A DNA stretch of 64,000 nt from Melittangium boletus DSM 14713 (GCF_002305855.1 NZ_CP022163.1:8251765-8315764); one strand, 5' to 3'; shown: positions 17,076-37,649, counted from the stretch's first letter. Numbers and translations: made by a program. Notes: generated from the sequence alone by a model not told the origin.

Positions 17076-18290
17076 TCACGAGAGGTGGAGGGGCAGGGAG
17101 GTCAGCCCCCGTGGGCCGAGCGACCCTCGCCAGCGCAGCTGCTCCCGTGGCACCGCGAGCCTCGTCTCCGGGAAGCGCGACACCAGGGCCAGGAGCGCGA
17201 TCTTCCCCTCCAGCCTCGCCAGCGGCGCCCCCATGCAGTAGTGCGCGCCCAGGCCGAACGCCACGTGACGGTTGGGGTGCCGGGTGATGTCGAGCCGGTC
17301 CGCGTTCTCGAACACCGCCTCATCCCGGTTCGCCGAGGCCAGGATGGGCACCACCATGGCGCCGCGCGGAATGTGCTGCCCGTGCAACTCGATGTCCTCC
17401 CGGGCGAAGCGCGGCGTGGGCATCTCGATGGGGCTGGTGTAGCGCAGCAGTTCCTCGACCGCCGAGCCGATCAGCTCCGGGTGCTCGCGCAGCTTCTGGA
17501 GCTGATCCGGGTTCTGGAGCAGCGCGAGCATCCCATTCCCGATGAGATTCACCAGGGTGTCGTGCCCGGCCAGCAGCAACAGGAAGATCATCGAGATGAG
17601 TTCATCCTCGCCGAGGCGATCTCCCTGTTCCTCCGCCTGCACGAGCCCCGTCAATAGATCCTCCCCGGGATGTTCGCGGTGCAGCCGGATCAGCTCGCGG
17701 AAGAAGCCCAGCATCCGGGAGGCGCTGGGGAAGCGGCGGATGAAGTCGAGGGGCGTCTCGAGCTTCGAATCCAGCAGCCGGGAGGTCCACCGGCGGAACC
17801 TCGGCCGATCCTCCTCGGGTACACCCATCATCGCCGAGATGACCGTCAAAGCGAGGGGCGCCGCGAACTCGGAGAGGAGATCAATGCTCCGCTTCTCCGC
17901 GGCTTCATCGAGCAGGCGGCTGACGAGCCGCTCCATCGTCCCCTTCAGCTCCTCGACCCGGCGAGGAGTGAACGCCTTGTGCACCAGGTCTCTCAGGCGG
18001 CGGTGATCGGGCGGGTCGCTCGCCACCATGTTCGTCTGGAATGTCCGGAAGAGGCGGGGCATCCACCACCGATCCGTCGGGTTCCTTCCTCCCACGGCAT
18101 TGTGGCGGCTGCTCGCGAGGCGGGGATCCAACAATGCATTCACCACATCCTCGTAGCGAGTGAGAAGCCAAGCCCTCCCAACGAAGGGTCGGTGAAGAGT
18201 GATAATGGGCGATGTCTTCCTCAGCCGGGCATAGGTCGGGTACGGGTCCGCCCGGAACTCGGGGGCCGCGAGGTTGAGTTCAGGGGTCAT
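17076..18290 (-). CDS. Cytochrome P450
   Basis: A 404-residue soluble bacterial P450 of normal length. The I-helix motif AGHDT binds oxygen, EELLR is the K-helix ExxR, and FGLGAHYCMGAPLAR holds the haem-ligating Cys352. It will hydroxylate or otherwise oxidise an organic substrate with electrons from a ferredoxin system encoded elsewhere. The start is an ATG with GGAGAG seven bases upstream. It runs divergently from the S12 hydrolase and lipopeptide synthase, with 249 bases between, in which I see no further gene. Tailoring of the lipopeptide is a reasonable but unproven role. Confidence 0.93.
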   Translation of the reverse strand: MTPELNLAAPEFRADPYPTYARLRKTSPIITLHRPFVGRAWLLTRYEDVVNALLDPRLASSRHNAVGGRNPTDRWWMPRLFRTFQTNMVASDPPDHRRLRDLVHKAFTPRRVEELKGTMERLVSRLLDEAAEKRSIDLLSEFAAPLALTVISAMMGVPEEDRPRFRRWTSRLLDSKLETPLDFIRRFPSASRMLGFFRELIRLHREHPGEDLLTGLVQAEEQGDRLGEDELISMIFLLLLAGHDTLVNLIGNGMLALLQNPDQLQKLREHPELIGSAVEELLRYTSPIEMPTPRFAREDIELHGQHIPRGAMVVPILASANRDEAVFENADRLDITRHPNRHVAFGLGAHYCMGAPLARLEGKIALLALVSRFPETRLAVPREQLRWRGSLGPRGLTSLPLHLS

Positions 18291-18539
18291 TCATTCTCTC
18301 CGTCTGGGAACAGGGCACTCATGAAGATGGGGTGTGGACTCGCATGTCGTGACAGCTCCGCTCATGAGTGGAGCGCGGGTCCATTCGTCCGGTCGAGCGT
18401 TCCGGTTCCGTCACGTCTGGTGAATGCCAACTCTCTTGTTTGAACGGCGAGGAGCAAGGTCACCGACACCCTTCATCGTTGGCGATTCACGCCTCGCCCT
18501 TGAACCGCGCCACGCGCGCCATGAAACGAGGCCCCGACG

Positions 18540-19988
18540 ATGAGACGCTCCACTTCTCTCCTTCCGGTTCACGCCTTGACCGCGGTACTGCTCGCCGCGC
18601 TCCTGGTGCTCTCGGGATGCCGTACGATCGGGTTTCCGAAGCCCTCCAAGCCCAAGCCCCTGCCACCCGAGGTCACGCTCAAGCTCCAATCCGTTCTCGA
18701 GGAAGCACAGGCCTACGAGCAGGCGCCGGGAATGATCATGGCGGTTCGGATCGGCGACTCCGAGCCCTGGATCGGCGCCATCGGCTGCGAGGACGAGGCC
18801 TGTACCCGGAAGATGTCGCCCCAAGCGACCTTCCGGCTTGGCAGCATCACCAAGAACTTCGTGGGAATGGCCATCCTCCAGCAGGCCAGCGAGGGCAAGC
18901 TTCGCCTCGATGACACCCTGGAGAAATGGCTTCCGGGGGTGTTTCCCAACATCGATGGCAACGCCATCACCATCCGCCAGTTGATGAACCACACCAGCGG
19001 CATCGAGAGCTACACGGACAACCCGCCCTGGATCATCACCGTGTACAAGAATCCGCTCAACGTCTGGAATTCACCCCAGGAGCTCCTGGGGCTCGCGCAG
19101 CAGTTGCGTGATCAGTCGATCGCCAACCACACGGTGATTCCACCGGGCTCCACGTTCTGGTACTCGAACACGAATGGCATCCTGCTGGGGATGATCGCCG
19201 CCAAGGTCGACGGGTACCCGGTCACCGATTGGCAGCAGGTGCTCCAACGCCGGTTCTTCCGCCAGCTCGGCCTGCGGCACACCCAGATTCCCGAGGTGGG
19301 AAATGCCTCCGTCGGTTCCGACAACCGCGGCTACGCCAACTTCTTCAACTTCCTGGGAGAAGCCAATTGCCGCATGATCGATCCCTCCTGCACCGACAAG
19401 GACGTCGACATCACCCTCCAGGAGATGTCGAACGCGTGGTCGGCCGGCGCGATCATCTCCACCGTGGGGGACTTGTTGAAGTGGTTCGACGCCGAAGTGA
19501 AGGGGGATTTGATCAGCCCGGAGATCCGCCGGCAGCAACAGGCCTTCATCGATACGATCGTCCCCAACCTCCAGGTGGGCCTGTCGATGTTCAAGCAGAC
19601 GAAGTATGGCTTCATCGGCCACCGGGGTGAGGTATTCGGGTTCAACGCCACCATGCAGTACCTGCCCGGAAAGGACATGACGGTGGTGGTGCTGGCCAAC
19701 CGCTCGGCCCTCAATGGCCGTCACGTGGGCCCCGTGCCCGAGAGGGTGTTCGAGGTGCTCTTCCCCGAAATGCTGTCCGAGCGGCAGCGAGCGCGAATCC
19801 GAGCCCGGGGAATGGAGACCCAGGATCCTCCCCACATCCGCAATCCCTTCGAGCCGCGACCGCGCGCCTTGCTGCTTCCCAAGCGGCAGCAGACGAGAAG
19901 CCAGGCGCCAGAGGAGCGGATCGAGTCGTTGGGAAAGGAAACCCAGGATCCTCCTCATCTCCGCAATCCCTTCCAGAAACAGCCCTGA
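18540..19988 (+). CDS. S12-family serine hydrolase (class C beta-lactamase/ClbP-like), lipoprotein
   Basis: A 482-residue protein with a lipoprotein signal (LLVLSGC, Cys27) that places it in the envelope. The penicillin-binding fold has Ser102-x-x-Lys105 (GSITKNF), Tyr208-x-Asn210 (WYSNTNG) and a late HRG in place of KTG (FIGHRGEVFG). The ~75-residue tail holds two copies of a short motif (TQDPPHIRNPF and TQDPPHLRNPF) of unknown role. Family members include carboxypeptidases, D-aminopeptidases, esterases and the prodrug peptidase ClbP of colibactin synthesis. It stands 200 bases before the synthase, which has an epimerase domain, so cleavage of an acyl-D-amino acid is an attractive role. That role is inference. 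Confidence 0.88.
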   Translation: MRRSTSLLPVHALTAVLLAALLVLSGCRTIGFPKPSKPKPLPPEVTLKLQSVLEEAQAYEQAPGMIMAVRIGDSEPWIGAIGCEDEACTRKMSPQATFRLGSITKNFVGMAILQQASEGKLRLDDTLEKWLPGVFPNIDGNAITIRQLMNHTSGIESYTDNPPWIITVYKNPLNVWNSPQELLGLAQQLRDQSIANHTVIPPGSTFWYSNTNGILLGMIAAKVDGYPVTDWQQVLQRRFFRQLGLRHTQIPEVGNASVGSDNRGYANFFNFLGEANCRMIDPSCTDKDVDITLQEMSNAWSAGAIISTVGDLLKWFDAEVKGDLISPEIRRQQQAFIDTIVPNLQVGLSMFKQTKYGFIGHRGEVFGFNATMQYLPGKDMTVVVLANRSALNGRHVGPVPERVFEVLFPEMLSERQRARIRARGMETQDPPHIRNPFEPRPRALLLPKRQQTRSQAPEERIESLGKETQDPPHLRNPFQKQP

Positions 19989-20188
19989 CGTCCGCGAGGA
20001 GGAGCGGATTTCCGCGCCGTTCCTCCTCACAACTGGCGACTTCCAGACTCCAGATCGAATGACGGCGAAGAGCGATGAGGCCGGGAGCGGAACTCCCCCG
20101 GCGAGCCTCGATGCCGCGTGGCGAGAGCCTCCGGACGTGCAAGCCCGGAGGCTCCCGTCTTGTCCACGACCTTCCGAGGTTCTTCGAT

Positions 20189-31825
<11,637 letters not shown>

Positions 31826-31832
31826 GCGCCGC

Positions 31833-31896
31833 GTTCCAGATTTGGAACACAGTGATGCATTCCGGCCCTCTAGTGCGCCGAGTGCAACAGTTGCAT
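31833..31896. promoter_or_regulatory. Two palindromes upstream of the dioxygenase gene
   Basis: GTTCCAGATTTGGAAC (31833-31848) has perfect six-base arms. TGCAACAGTTGCA (31884-31896) has six-base arms around one base and the T-N11-A form of LysR sites. Both lie in the 105-base gap between the synthase and the dioxygenase, whose convergent neighbour is a LysR gene. Confidence 0.5.
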
Positions 31897-31930
31897 TGAT
31901 CCTTCCGGACACGGTGAGAAGGAGCCGCAC

Positions 31931-32851
31931 ATGGATCACGAGGATGAAGAGGGAGTCACGCGGCGCGCGGCGCTGGTGGGCGGACTGGCTGGAGCCGCGG
32001 GGCTCGCCGCGCTGGCGAACGGGCAGCGCTCCTCGGAGAGCGAGTCCAAGAGCGAGCGCATGCCCGTCGTCTTCATGCCGCACGGCGGAGGACCGTGGCC
32101 TTTCGTCGACATCGGCTTCAATGATCCAAAGGAGTTCTCCGCCCTGAGCGGCTACCTCCAGTCCGTGCGGACCCTGCCGAAAACCGCGCCCAAGGCGCTC
32201 CTGGTCATCTCGGCGCACTGGGAGGAGGCGGTGCCCACGGTCATGACCAGCGAACGCCCGCCCATCCTCTACGACTACTACGGCTTCCCGCCCGCCTCGT
32301 ACCAGATCACCTGGCCCGCGCCGGGCCACCCCCAACTGGCGGCGCGCGTGAGGGAATTGCTCGGGGCGGCGGGGTTCGAGACGGCCAGCGATTCACGGCG
32401 CGGCTACGATCACGGCACCTTCATTCCGCTCAAGCTGACCTACCCGGACGCGGATGTCCCGACGGTCCAACTGTCGCTCAAGCAGGGGCTGGATCCCGAG
32501 GAGCACCTGGCGATGGGACGCGCGCTCGCGCCGCTGCGCGACGAGGGCGTGTTCATCATCGGCAGCGGGATGTCGTACCACAACCTGCGTGCGGGCTTTG
32601 GTCCTCGCACCCACCGCGCGGCGGAGGCATTCGACGTGTGGCTGCGCGAGACCGCCGTGCTCGAGGCGAAGGAGCGCGATGCCCGTCTGGTGCAGTGGGA
32701 CAAGGCGCCCGCGGGCCGTCAGTCCCATCCGCGCGAGGAGCACCTGCTGCCCCTGATGGTCATCGCCGGAGCGGCGGGCGCGGACCGTGGCTCCATCGCC
32801 TACAACGGCACCTTCCTCGGCACGCCGCTGTCCGCGGTCCACTTCGCGTGA
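31931..32851 (+). CDS. LigB/DODA-type extradiol dioxygenase with Tat-like signal
   Basis: A 306-residue class III extradiol dioxygenase of the 4,5-DOPA dioxygenase (YgiD) group. MPHGGGPW and ISAHWEEAV carry the first metal-binding histidines, and GYDHGTFIPLKL and IGSGMSYHNL follow in family order. The first ~35 residues (TRRAALVGGLAGAAGLAAL) form a twin-arginine signal, unusual for this normally cytoplasmic family, so it may work in the periplasm. GAAGGAG precedes the ATG. The enzyme opens catechol rings, for instance DOPA. It lies directly downstream of a synthase predicted to use Tyr or Phe, so it may modify or detoxify the product, but it may also be independent. Confidence 0.88.
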   Translation: MDHEDEEGVTRRAALVGGLAGAAGLAALANGQRSSESESKSERMPVVFMPHGGGPWPFVDIGFNDPKEFSALSGYLQSVRTLPKTAPKALLVISAHWEEAVPTVMTSERPPILYDYYGFPPASYQITWPAPGHPQLAARVRELLGAAGFETASDSRRGYDHGTFIPLKLTYPDADVPTVQLSLKQGLDPEEHLAMGRALAPLRDEGVFIIGSGMSYHNLRAGFGPRTHRAAEAFDVWLRETAVLEAKERDARLVQWDKAPAGRQSHPREEHLLPLMVIAGAAGADRGSIAYNGTFLGTPLSAVHFA

Positions 32852-32863
32852 GGCCCGTGGCGT

Positions 32864-33763
32864 CTACTCGCCGCCGCTGGCCATGAGGGGATTGGCGGCG
32901 ATGAAGGCGAGGACGAAGTCCCGGAAGGCGGCGACCTTCCGGGGGACGTGCTCGGTGCGGGGGTGGACGAAGAAGAGGCTGCCCACCTTGCTTCCCCACG
33001 TGGGCAGCACCCGGACGAGCAGTCCGGCGGTCACATCCTGACGCGCCAGGAAGGTGGGGAGGAGCCCGAGGCCCATGCCCTCGCGAACCGCGCGATGCGC
33101 GAAGAGCAGGTCGTCGGTGACGAGGCGCGGCCTCTCGGGTGCCACGAGCGGCGGGGGCAATTGCTTCACATGGCGGTGGATGACCCAGTCATGCGCGCCC
33201 ACGTCCGAGGCGCTTCGTGGCGGGCCTCGCCGAGCGAGATAGGTGGGGGCCGCGTAGATGGCGGACTCCAAGCCACTGATCCTCCGGGCCACGAGCGTCG
33301 AGTCCGAGAGCTTGAGCGCGACGCGGAGGGCTCCGTCGAACCCCTCGCCCACGAGGTCCACGGTCTGGTTGGTGGGGCGGATGTCGAGCTGGACCGCCGG
33401 GTAGCGCGCGGAGAACTCCGCCGCGAGCGGAGCGAGGAAGGTGAGCGCCATGTCGACGGGCGAGGTGATTCTCAGCTCTCCGGAGGGCTCGGCTTCCTGT
33501 TCGGGGAGGCCGCCGGTGATGTCGCGCAGAGCGGCGACGTGCGGCCGCACCTTCTCGTAGAAGGCCGTCCCCGCCGTGGTCAGCGCCACCTTGCGCGTGG
33601 TGCGGTGGAAGAGCTGCACGCCGAGTGATTCCTCGAGCGCCGCCACTCCCCGGCTCACGGAGGACTTCGGAAGTCCCAGGTTCCGGGCCGCCGCGGACAT
33701 GCTCCACGTCTCGGCGACCGCCACGAACAGCGGGAGGAGGTTCAGATCGGTCGTTCCACTCAC
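32864..33763 (-). CDS. LysR-family transcriptional regulator
   Basis: A 299-residue LysR protein with the winged helix-turn-helix at residues ~8-65 (SMSAAARNLGLPKSSVSRGV) and a periplasmic-binding-like effector domain from ~90 (PSGELRITSPVDMAL). It is of the CrgA/AaeR-like short-linker group. It converges on the dioxygenase gene with 12 bases between stops, so it is not divergent from its likely target. The two palindromes before the dioxygenase gene are possible binding sites. The effector is unknown. Confidence 0.92.
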   Translation of the reverse strand: MSGTTDLNLLPLFVAVAETWSMSAAARNLGLPKSSVSRGVAALEESLGVQLFHRTTRKVALTTAGTAFYEKVRPHVAALRDITGGLPEQEAEPSGELRITSPVDMALTFLAPLAAEFSARYPAVQLDIRPTNQTVDLVGEGFDGALRVALKLSDSTLVARRISGLESAIYAAPTYLARRGPPRSASDVGAHDWVIHRHVKQLPPPLVAPERPRLVTDDLLFAHRAVREGMGLGLLPTFLARQDVTAGLLVRVLPTWGSKVGSLFFVHPRTEHVPRKVAAFRDFVLAFIAANPLMASGGE

Positions 33764-33805
33764 GGAACGCGGTTATGCCAGCGAGCGCTCGGAGCCCGCC
33801 AGCGC

Positions 33806-34495
33806 TCAGCGGTAGGTGATGAGCGCCCGGCGAGCGCCCTCGAAGTGGGCGTGCTCGTTGAGCGTGGACAGGTAGCGGCCGCGCTCGCCGTAGATGACCT
33901 TGGTCACGGCCGCGTTGGCCATCGTCCAGTTGAGCTGGAAGGCGTGCTCGTCGGGGATGTGCAAGAGCCCCTGGCACACGGCGCTGATGGGTCCCGCGGA
34001 CGTGAACACCAGCGCGGTGCCGGAGGGGCCAAGCGCCTGGAGGACTGTCTCCAGCGCCTGGGTGCAGCGCTGGCGGAATGCGGGCCAGGACTCGGTGTAC
34101 TCCTCGGCGGGGCCATTCACCCAGCGCGCCACGGCCTGGGAGAACAACTCCTGGAAGGCCCGGCGAGGATCGGCCGCCTTCGAGATCTCCTCCCGCAGGA
34201 CGGCGGCGTCCGCGTAGCGCGGCGTGTGGCGGTGCAGCAGCTCGTCGTGGTTGAACTCGTCGAAGCCCGCCAGCACCTGGGGAGGCACGTCCATCCCCAT
34301 GGCCGCGAGGCACGTCTCGGCCGTCTGCCGGTGCCGCGCCAGCGTGCCCATGAAGACCGCGTCCAGCTTGAGCACCCGCGAGCGCAGCACCTCTCCGAGC
34401 ACTCGTGCCTGCTCGAAGCCGGTGTCGGAGAGCTGATCGTAGTCCGCCTGGCCGAACGACGCCTGGCCGTGGCGGACGAAGTACACGGCGCCCAT
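33806..34495 (-). CDS. Histidine phosphatase family protein
   Basis: A 229-residue phosphoglycerate-mutase-like phosphatase. The RHGQ motif at residues 8-11 (YFVRHGQASF) gives the phospho-histidine, with a second arginine in LARHRQTAE and a late histidine region VFTSAGPISAVC in which the usual SHG is SAG. It is the last gene of a four-gene operon, starting one base after the stop of the kinase gene. In pathways that phosphorylate 4-hydroxyacyl-CoA, a phosphatase partner is known (the phosphatase part of ACAD10), so removal of a phosphate in that pathway is plausible. The missing late histidine motif leaves catalysis somewhat uncertain. Confidence 0.87.
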   Translation of the reverse strand: MGAVYFVRHGQASFGQADYDQLSDTGFEQARVLGEVLRSRVLKLDAVFMGTLARHRQTAETCLAAMGMDVPPQVLAGFDEFNHDELLHRHTPRYADAAVLREEISKAADPRRAFQELFSQAVARWVNGPAEEYTESWPAFRQRCTQALETVLQALGPSGTALVFTSAGPISAVCQGLLHIPDEHAFQLNWTMANAAVTKVIYGERGRYLSTLNEHAHFEGARRALITYR

Positions 34496-34496
34496 G

Positions 34497-35570
34497 TCAG
34501 CGGCCCTCGCGATGGATGAGCCAGCGGCAGCGCCAGTGCAGGTAGTTGATGAGCACCCAGAAGTTCTTGAACGCCGGGTTGCGCGTCTGCTTGTGGTGGT
34601 AGCGGTAGTAGATCTGCTGGGCGATCACCGCGAGGCGGAACAGGCCGTACACCTCATAGAAGATCCAATGGTCGGGCTTGAGGCCCGTGCGCTCCAGGTA
34701 GTACGCGACCACCTCCTCGCGCCGGAGCATCCCGGGCAGGTGGGTGGGCTGGCGGCGCGTCGTGCGCAGGAACACGTCGTCGTCCGCGTGCACCCAGTAG
34801 GCGAGGGTGTTGCCCAGGTCCATCAGCGGATCCCCCACCGTGGCCATCTCCCAGTCGAGCACGCCGATGACCTCGGTGGGCCGGTCCGGATCCAGCACCA
34901 CGTTGTCGAAGCGCCAGTCGTTGTGGATGACGCGGGTGGCGATGTCCTCGGGGGTGTGCTCGCGCAGCCAGTCGCGCACGTAGCGGAAGCTCGGCACGTT
35001 CCAGGTGCGGGCCTTCTCGTAGCGCTCGGACCAGCCCTCGATCTGCCGCCGGGGATAGCCAGGGCCCTTGCCCAGCGCCGAGAGCCCCGCCTGCCGGGGG
35101 TCCACCTGGTGCAGCTCGATCAGCTTGTCGATGACGTGCAGGCACAGCTCGCGAGTCTGTGCCTCGCTCAAGGACAGACCCCGGGGCAGGTGCTTGCGGG
35201 GAATCAAGCCCGGGATGCGGTCCATCACGTAGAAGTCGGTGCCGATGACGGACGCGTCCTGGCACAGGCCCACCATGGTGGGCACCGCCGGATAGACGGG
35301 CTTGAGCGCCTTCTGCACCGAGTACTCGCGGGCCATGTCGTGCGCGGACTTCGCCTTGGTGCCCGAGGGGGGCCGGCGCAGGATGAGGTCGCGCTCGGGG
35401 TACTTCAACCGGTAGGTCCAATTGGAGGCGCCCCCCGAGTACTGGGTCACCTCGGGCGTGCCGTGCAGCGAGGGCTCCTGGGTCTTGAGCCATGCGTCCA
35501 CGGCCGCGACGTCGAGCTCCTCGCCCGCGCGCACGGCTCCTGCCTGGTCGGTGATCTGGGTCTGGGACAT
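34497..35570 (-). CDS. APH-family phosphotransferase (ACAD10/11 kinase-like, LvaA-like)
   Basis: A 357-residue kinase of the aminoglycoside-phosphotransferase fold. The nucleotide-binding strand region reads GGASNWTYRL and DLILRRPP, the catalytic loop is IHNDWRFDNVVLD and the metal-binding motif is GVLDWEMATVGDP. This subfamily is fused to acyl-CoA dehydrogenase in human ACAD10/11 and is separate in bacterial levulinate operons (LvaA), where it phosphorylates 4-hydroxyacyl-CoA. GAGG lies ten bases before the ATG. Its place between an SDR gene and a histidine phosphatase gene, and downstream of an acyl-CoA dehydrogenase gene, supports that pathway. It acts in the cytoplasm. Confidence 0.9.
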   Translation of the reverse strand: MSQTQITDQAGAVRAGEELDVAAVDAWLKTQEPSLHGTPEVTQYSGGASNWTYRLKYPERDLILRRPPSGTKAKSAHDMAREYSVQKALKPVYPAVPTMVGLCQDASVIGTDFYVMDRIPGLIPRKHLPRGLSLSEAQTRELCLHVIDKLIELHQVDPRQAGLSALGKGPGYPRRQIEGWSERYEKARTWNVPSFRYVRDWLREHTPEDIATRVIHNDWRFDNVVLDPDRPTEVIGVLDWEMATVGDPLMDLGNTLAYWVHADDDVFLRTTRRQPTHLPGMLRREEVVAYYLERTGLKPDHWIFYEVYGLFRLAVIAQQIYYRYHHKQTRNPAFKNFWVLINYLHWRCRWLIHREGR

Positions 35571-35583
35571 GGGTTCTGGGACC

Positions 35584-36408
35584 TCAGGCGGACGGAGAGG
35601 CGCCGCCCGTGCGCATCTTGCTCATCTGCGACTTGAGCAGTTCGGTGTAGAGCCGACGCGGCAGCAGGCGCTTGAGCAGCCACGCCTGACGGCCCTGTGC
35701 ATGGGGAAGGACGTAGAACTCGCGCTTCTCCACGGCCTGGAAGATCTGCTCCGCGATGTCCCCCGCCGTGAGCTTCGAGCGCGACAGCAGCTTCTCCACG
35801 AACTGGCGCGTGCCGGGGTTCGTGGTGCGCAGGGATTCGGCGAGGTTGGTCTTGAAGAAGGACGGGCAGACGAGGCTCACGCCGATATTCGTGCCGACGA
35901 ACTCGTTCTGCAGCGTCTCGGACAGCGAGACGACCGCCGCCTTAGAGGCGTTGTAGCAGCTCATCCTGGGCATATCGAGCAGCCCGGCCATGGAGGCCAC
36001 GTTGACGAAGTGACCATGGCCCTGGCGCTTGAACAGCGGCGTGAACACGTGGCAGCCGCGCACCACGCCCAGGAGGTTGATCTCCAGCACCCACTGCCAG
36101 TCGGCGATGGGCACCTCGTCGATGGTGCCCGCCTGGGCGACGCCCGCGTTGTTGACCACCACGTCGACGCCGTCCCATTCGGCCGTGAGCCGCGTGGCCA
36201 CCTCGCGCAGATCCTCCTCGCGGGTCACATCGCAGGTGAGGAAGAGCGAGCGGGGCGAGAGGGCCTGGAGCTCCGCCAGGGCTTCCGCGCCTCGCTGGGC
36301 GTGGACGTCGCCAATGCACACCCGCCAGCCGGCCTGGGCATAGCGCAGGGCGATGGCCCGCCCCAGCCCACTGGCTCCGCCGGTGATGAAAACGCGCTTG
36401 TGGCTCAT
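35584..36408 (-). CDS. SDR-family oxidoreductase
   Basis: A 274-residue classical short-chain dehydrogenase. The cofactor motif GGASGLGRA is at residues ~10-18, NNAGVAQAG follows near 90, and the catalytic YNASKAA near 155 gives Tyr and Lys, with the Ser in FVNVASMAG. An Asp after the second strand (IGDVHAQRG) favours NAD. It starts five bases after the acyl-CoA dehydrogenase gene with GGAG in place and is the second gene of the operon. It probably oxidises or reduces a hydroxyacyl- or ketoacyl-CoA intermediate. The exact substrate is not evident. Confidence 0.92.
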   Translation of the reverse strand: MSHKRVFITGGASGLGRAIALRYAQAGWRVCIGDVHAQRGAEALAELQALSPRSLFLTCDVTREEDLREVATRLTAEWDGVDVVVNNAGVAQAGTIDEVPIADWQWVLEINLLGVVRGCHVFTPLFKRQGHGHFVNVASMAGLLDMPRMSCYNASKAAVVSLSETLQNEFVGTNIGVSLVCPSFFKTNLAESLRTTNPGTRQFVEKLLSRSKLTAGDIAEQIFQAVEKREFYVLPHAQGRQAWLLKRLLPRRLYTELLKSQMSKMRTGGASPSA

Positions 36409-36413
36409 GGCTG

Positions 36414-37649
36414 TCAGCTCCGGGAAAATCCGCGCTTGGCGAGTTCGATGCGGGCGATGACGCCCTTGTGCACTTCGTCCGGTCCGTCCGCGATGCGCAG
36501 GCTGCGCGCCTGGGCGAAGAAGCCCGCGAGCGGCGTATCGTTCGACACCCCGGCGCCGCCATGCAACTGGATGGCGTCGTCCACCACCTTCTGGAGCACA
36601 TTGGGCGCGACGACCTTGATGGCGGAGATCTCCGTCATGGCCCCGAGCGCGCCCAGCTCGTCCAGCTTCCAGGCCGCGTAGAGCGTGAGCAGGCGCGCCT
36701 GATCGATGGCGATGCGGGCATCCGCCACGCGCTCCCGGTTGCCGCCCAGGTTGAGCAGCGGTTTGCCGAAGGCGGTGCGTCCCATGCCCCGATCGATCAT
36801 CAGCTCGAGGGCCCGCTCGGCCGCGCCGATGCAGCGCATGCAGTGGTGGATGCGTCCAGGGCCCAGACGCCCCTGGGCGATCTCGAAGCCCCGGCCGAGG
36901 CCTCCAATCACGGCGGAGGTGGGCACCCGGACGTTGTCGAAGCGCACCTCGCCATGCCCGTGGGGGGCATCGTGGTCACCGAAGACCGGCAGCATGCGCT
37001 CCACCGTCACCCCGGGGGCGTCCAGGGGCACCAGGACCATGGAGTGTTGCTGCCGGCGGTCGAGGTCCGGATTGGGCGTGTGCGCCATGAAGATGGCGAT
37101 CCTGGCGTTGGGGTGACCCAGGCCGCTCGACCACCACTTGCGGCCGTTGAGTACGACCTCGTCGCCCTGGAGCACCGCCGTGGCCTGCATGTTGGTGGCG
37201 TCCGAGGAGGCCACCTCCGGCTCCGTCATGCAGAACACCGAGCGGATCTCCCCGGCCAGCAGCGGCTGGAGCCACTGCTTCTTTTGCTCCTCGGAGCCGT
37301 AGCGCCAGAGCACTTCCATGTTGCCGGTGTCCGGGGCGTTGCAGTTGAAGACCTCGGGAGCGAGGAAGCTGCGGCCCGTCTCCTCGGCGATGGGGGCGTA
37401 CTCCAGGGTGCTCAACCCGGCCCCGAGCGTCGCGTCGGGGAGGAACAGGTTCCACAGGCCCTCGGCCTTGGCGCGGGCCTTCCATTGCTCCATCTCGGGC
37501 GGCACCCGCCAGCGGCGCCAGTCTCCCCCCGCGTGGTCCGCGTGCAATTGCGCCATGTAGCGCGACTCCGCGGGTTCGATGTGCTCGCGCACGAAGCGCT
37601 TCACGCGCTCGAGGTAGTCCTTGCTCCTGGCGCTCGGCTCGAAGTTCAT
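36414..37649 (-). CDS. Acyl-CoA dehydrogenase (ACAD10/11-like)
   Basis: A 411-residue FAD enzyme. The start at 37649 (MNFEPSARSKDYL) begins the normal family N-terminus; the open frame to 37730 adds only a non-homologous leader. Family motifs are CMTEPEVASSDA (flavin binding), GRKWWSSGLGH, RTAFGKPL and LHGGAGVSNDTPLA. The substitution pattern matches the ACAD11-type branch that acts with the APH kinase on 4-hydroxyacyl-CoA and related substrates rather than classical beta-oxidation enzymes. It is the first gene of a four-gene operon running ACAD, SDR, kinase, phosphatase. A LysR gene lies divergently 80 bases upstream and probably controls the operon. Confidence 0.92.
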   Translation of the reverse strand: MNFEPSARSKDYLERVKRFVREHIEPAESRYMAQLHADHAGGDWRRWRVPPEMEQWKARAKAEGLWNLFLPDATLGAGLSTLEYAPIAEETGRSFLAPEVFNCNAPDTGNMEVLWRYGSEEQKKQWLQPLLAGEIRSVFCMTEPEVASSDATNMQATAVLQGDEVVLNGRKWWSSGLGHPNARIAIFMAHTPNPDLDRRQQHSMVLVPLDAPGVTVERMLPVFGDHDAPHGHGEVRFDNVRVPTSAVIGGLGRGFEIAQGRLGPGRIHHCMRCIGAAERALELMIDRGMGRTAFGKPLLNLGGNRERVADARIAIDQARLLTLYAAWKLDELGALGAMTEISAIKVVAPNVLQKVVDDAIQLHGGAGVSNDTPLAGFFAQARSLRIADGPDEVHKGVIARIELAKRGFSRS

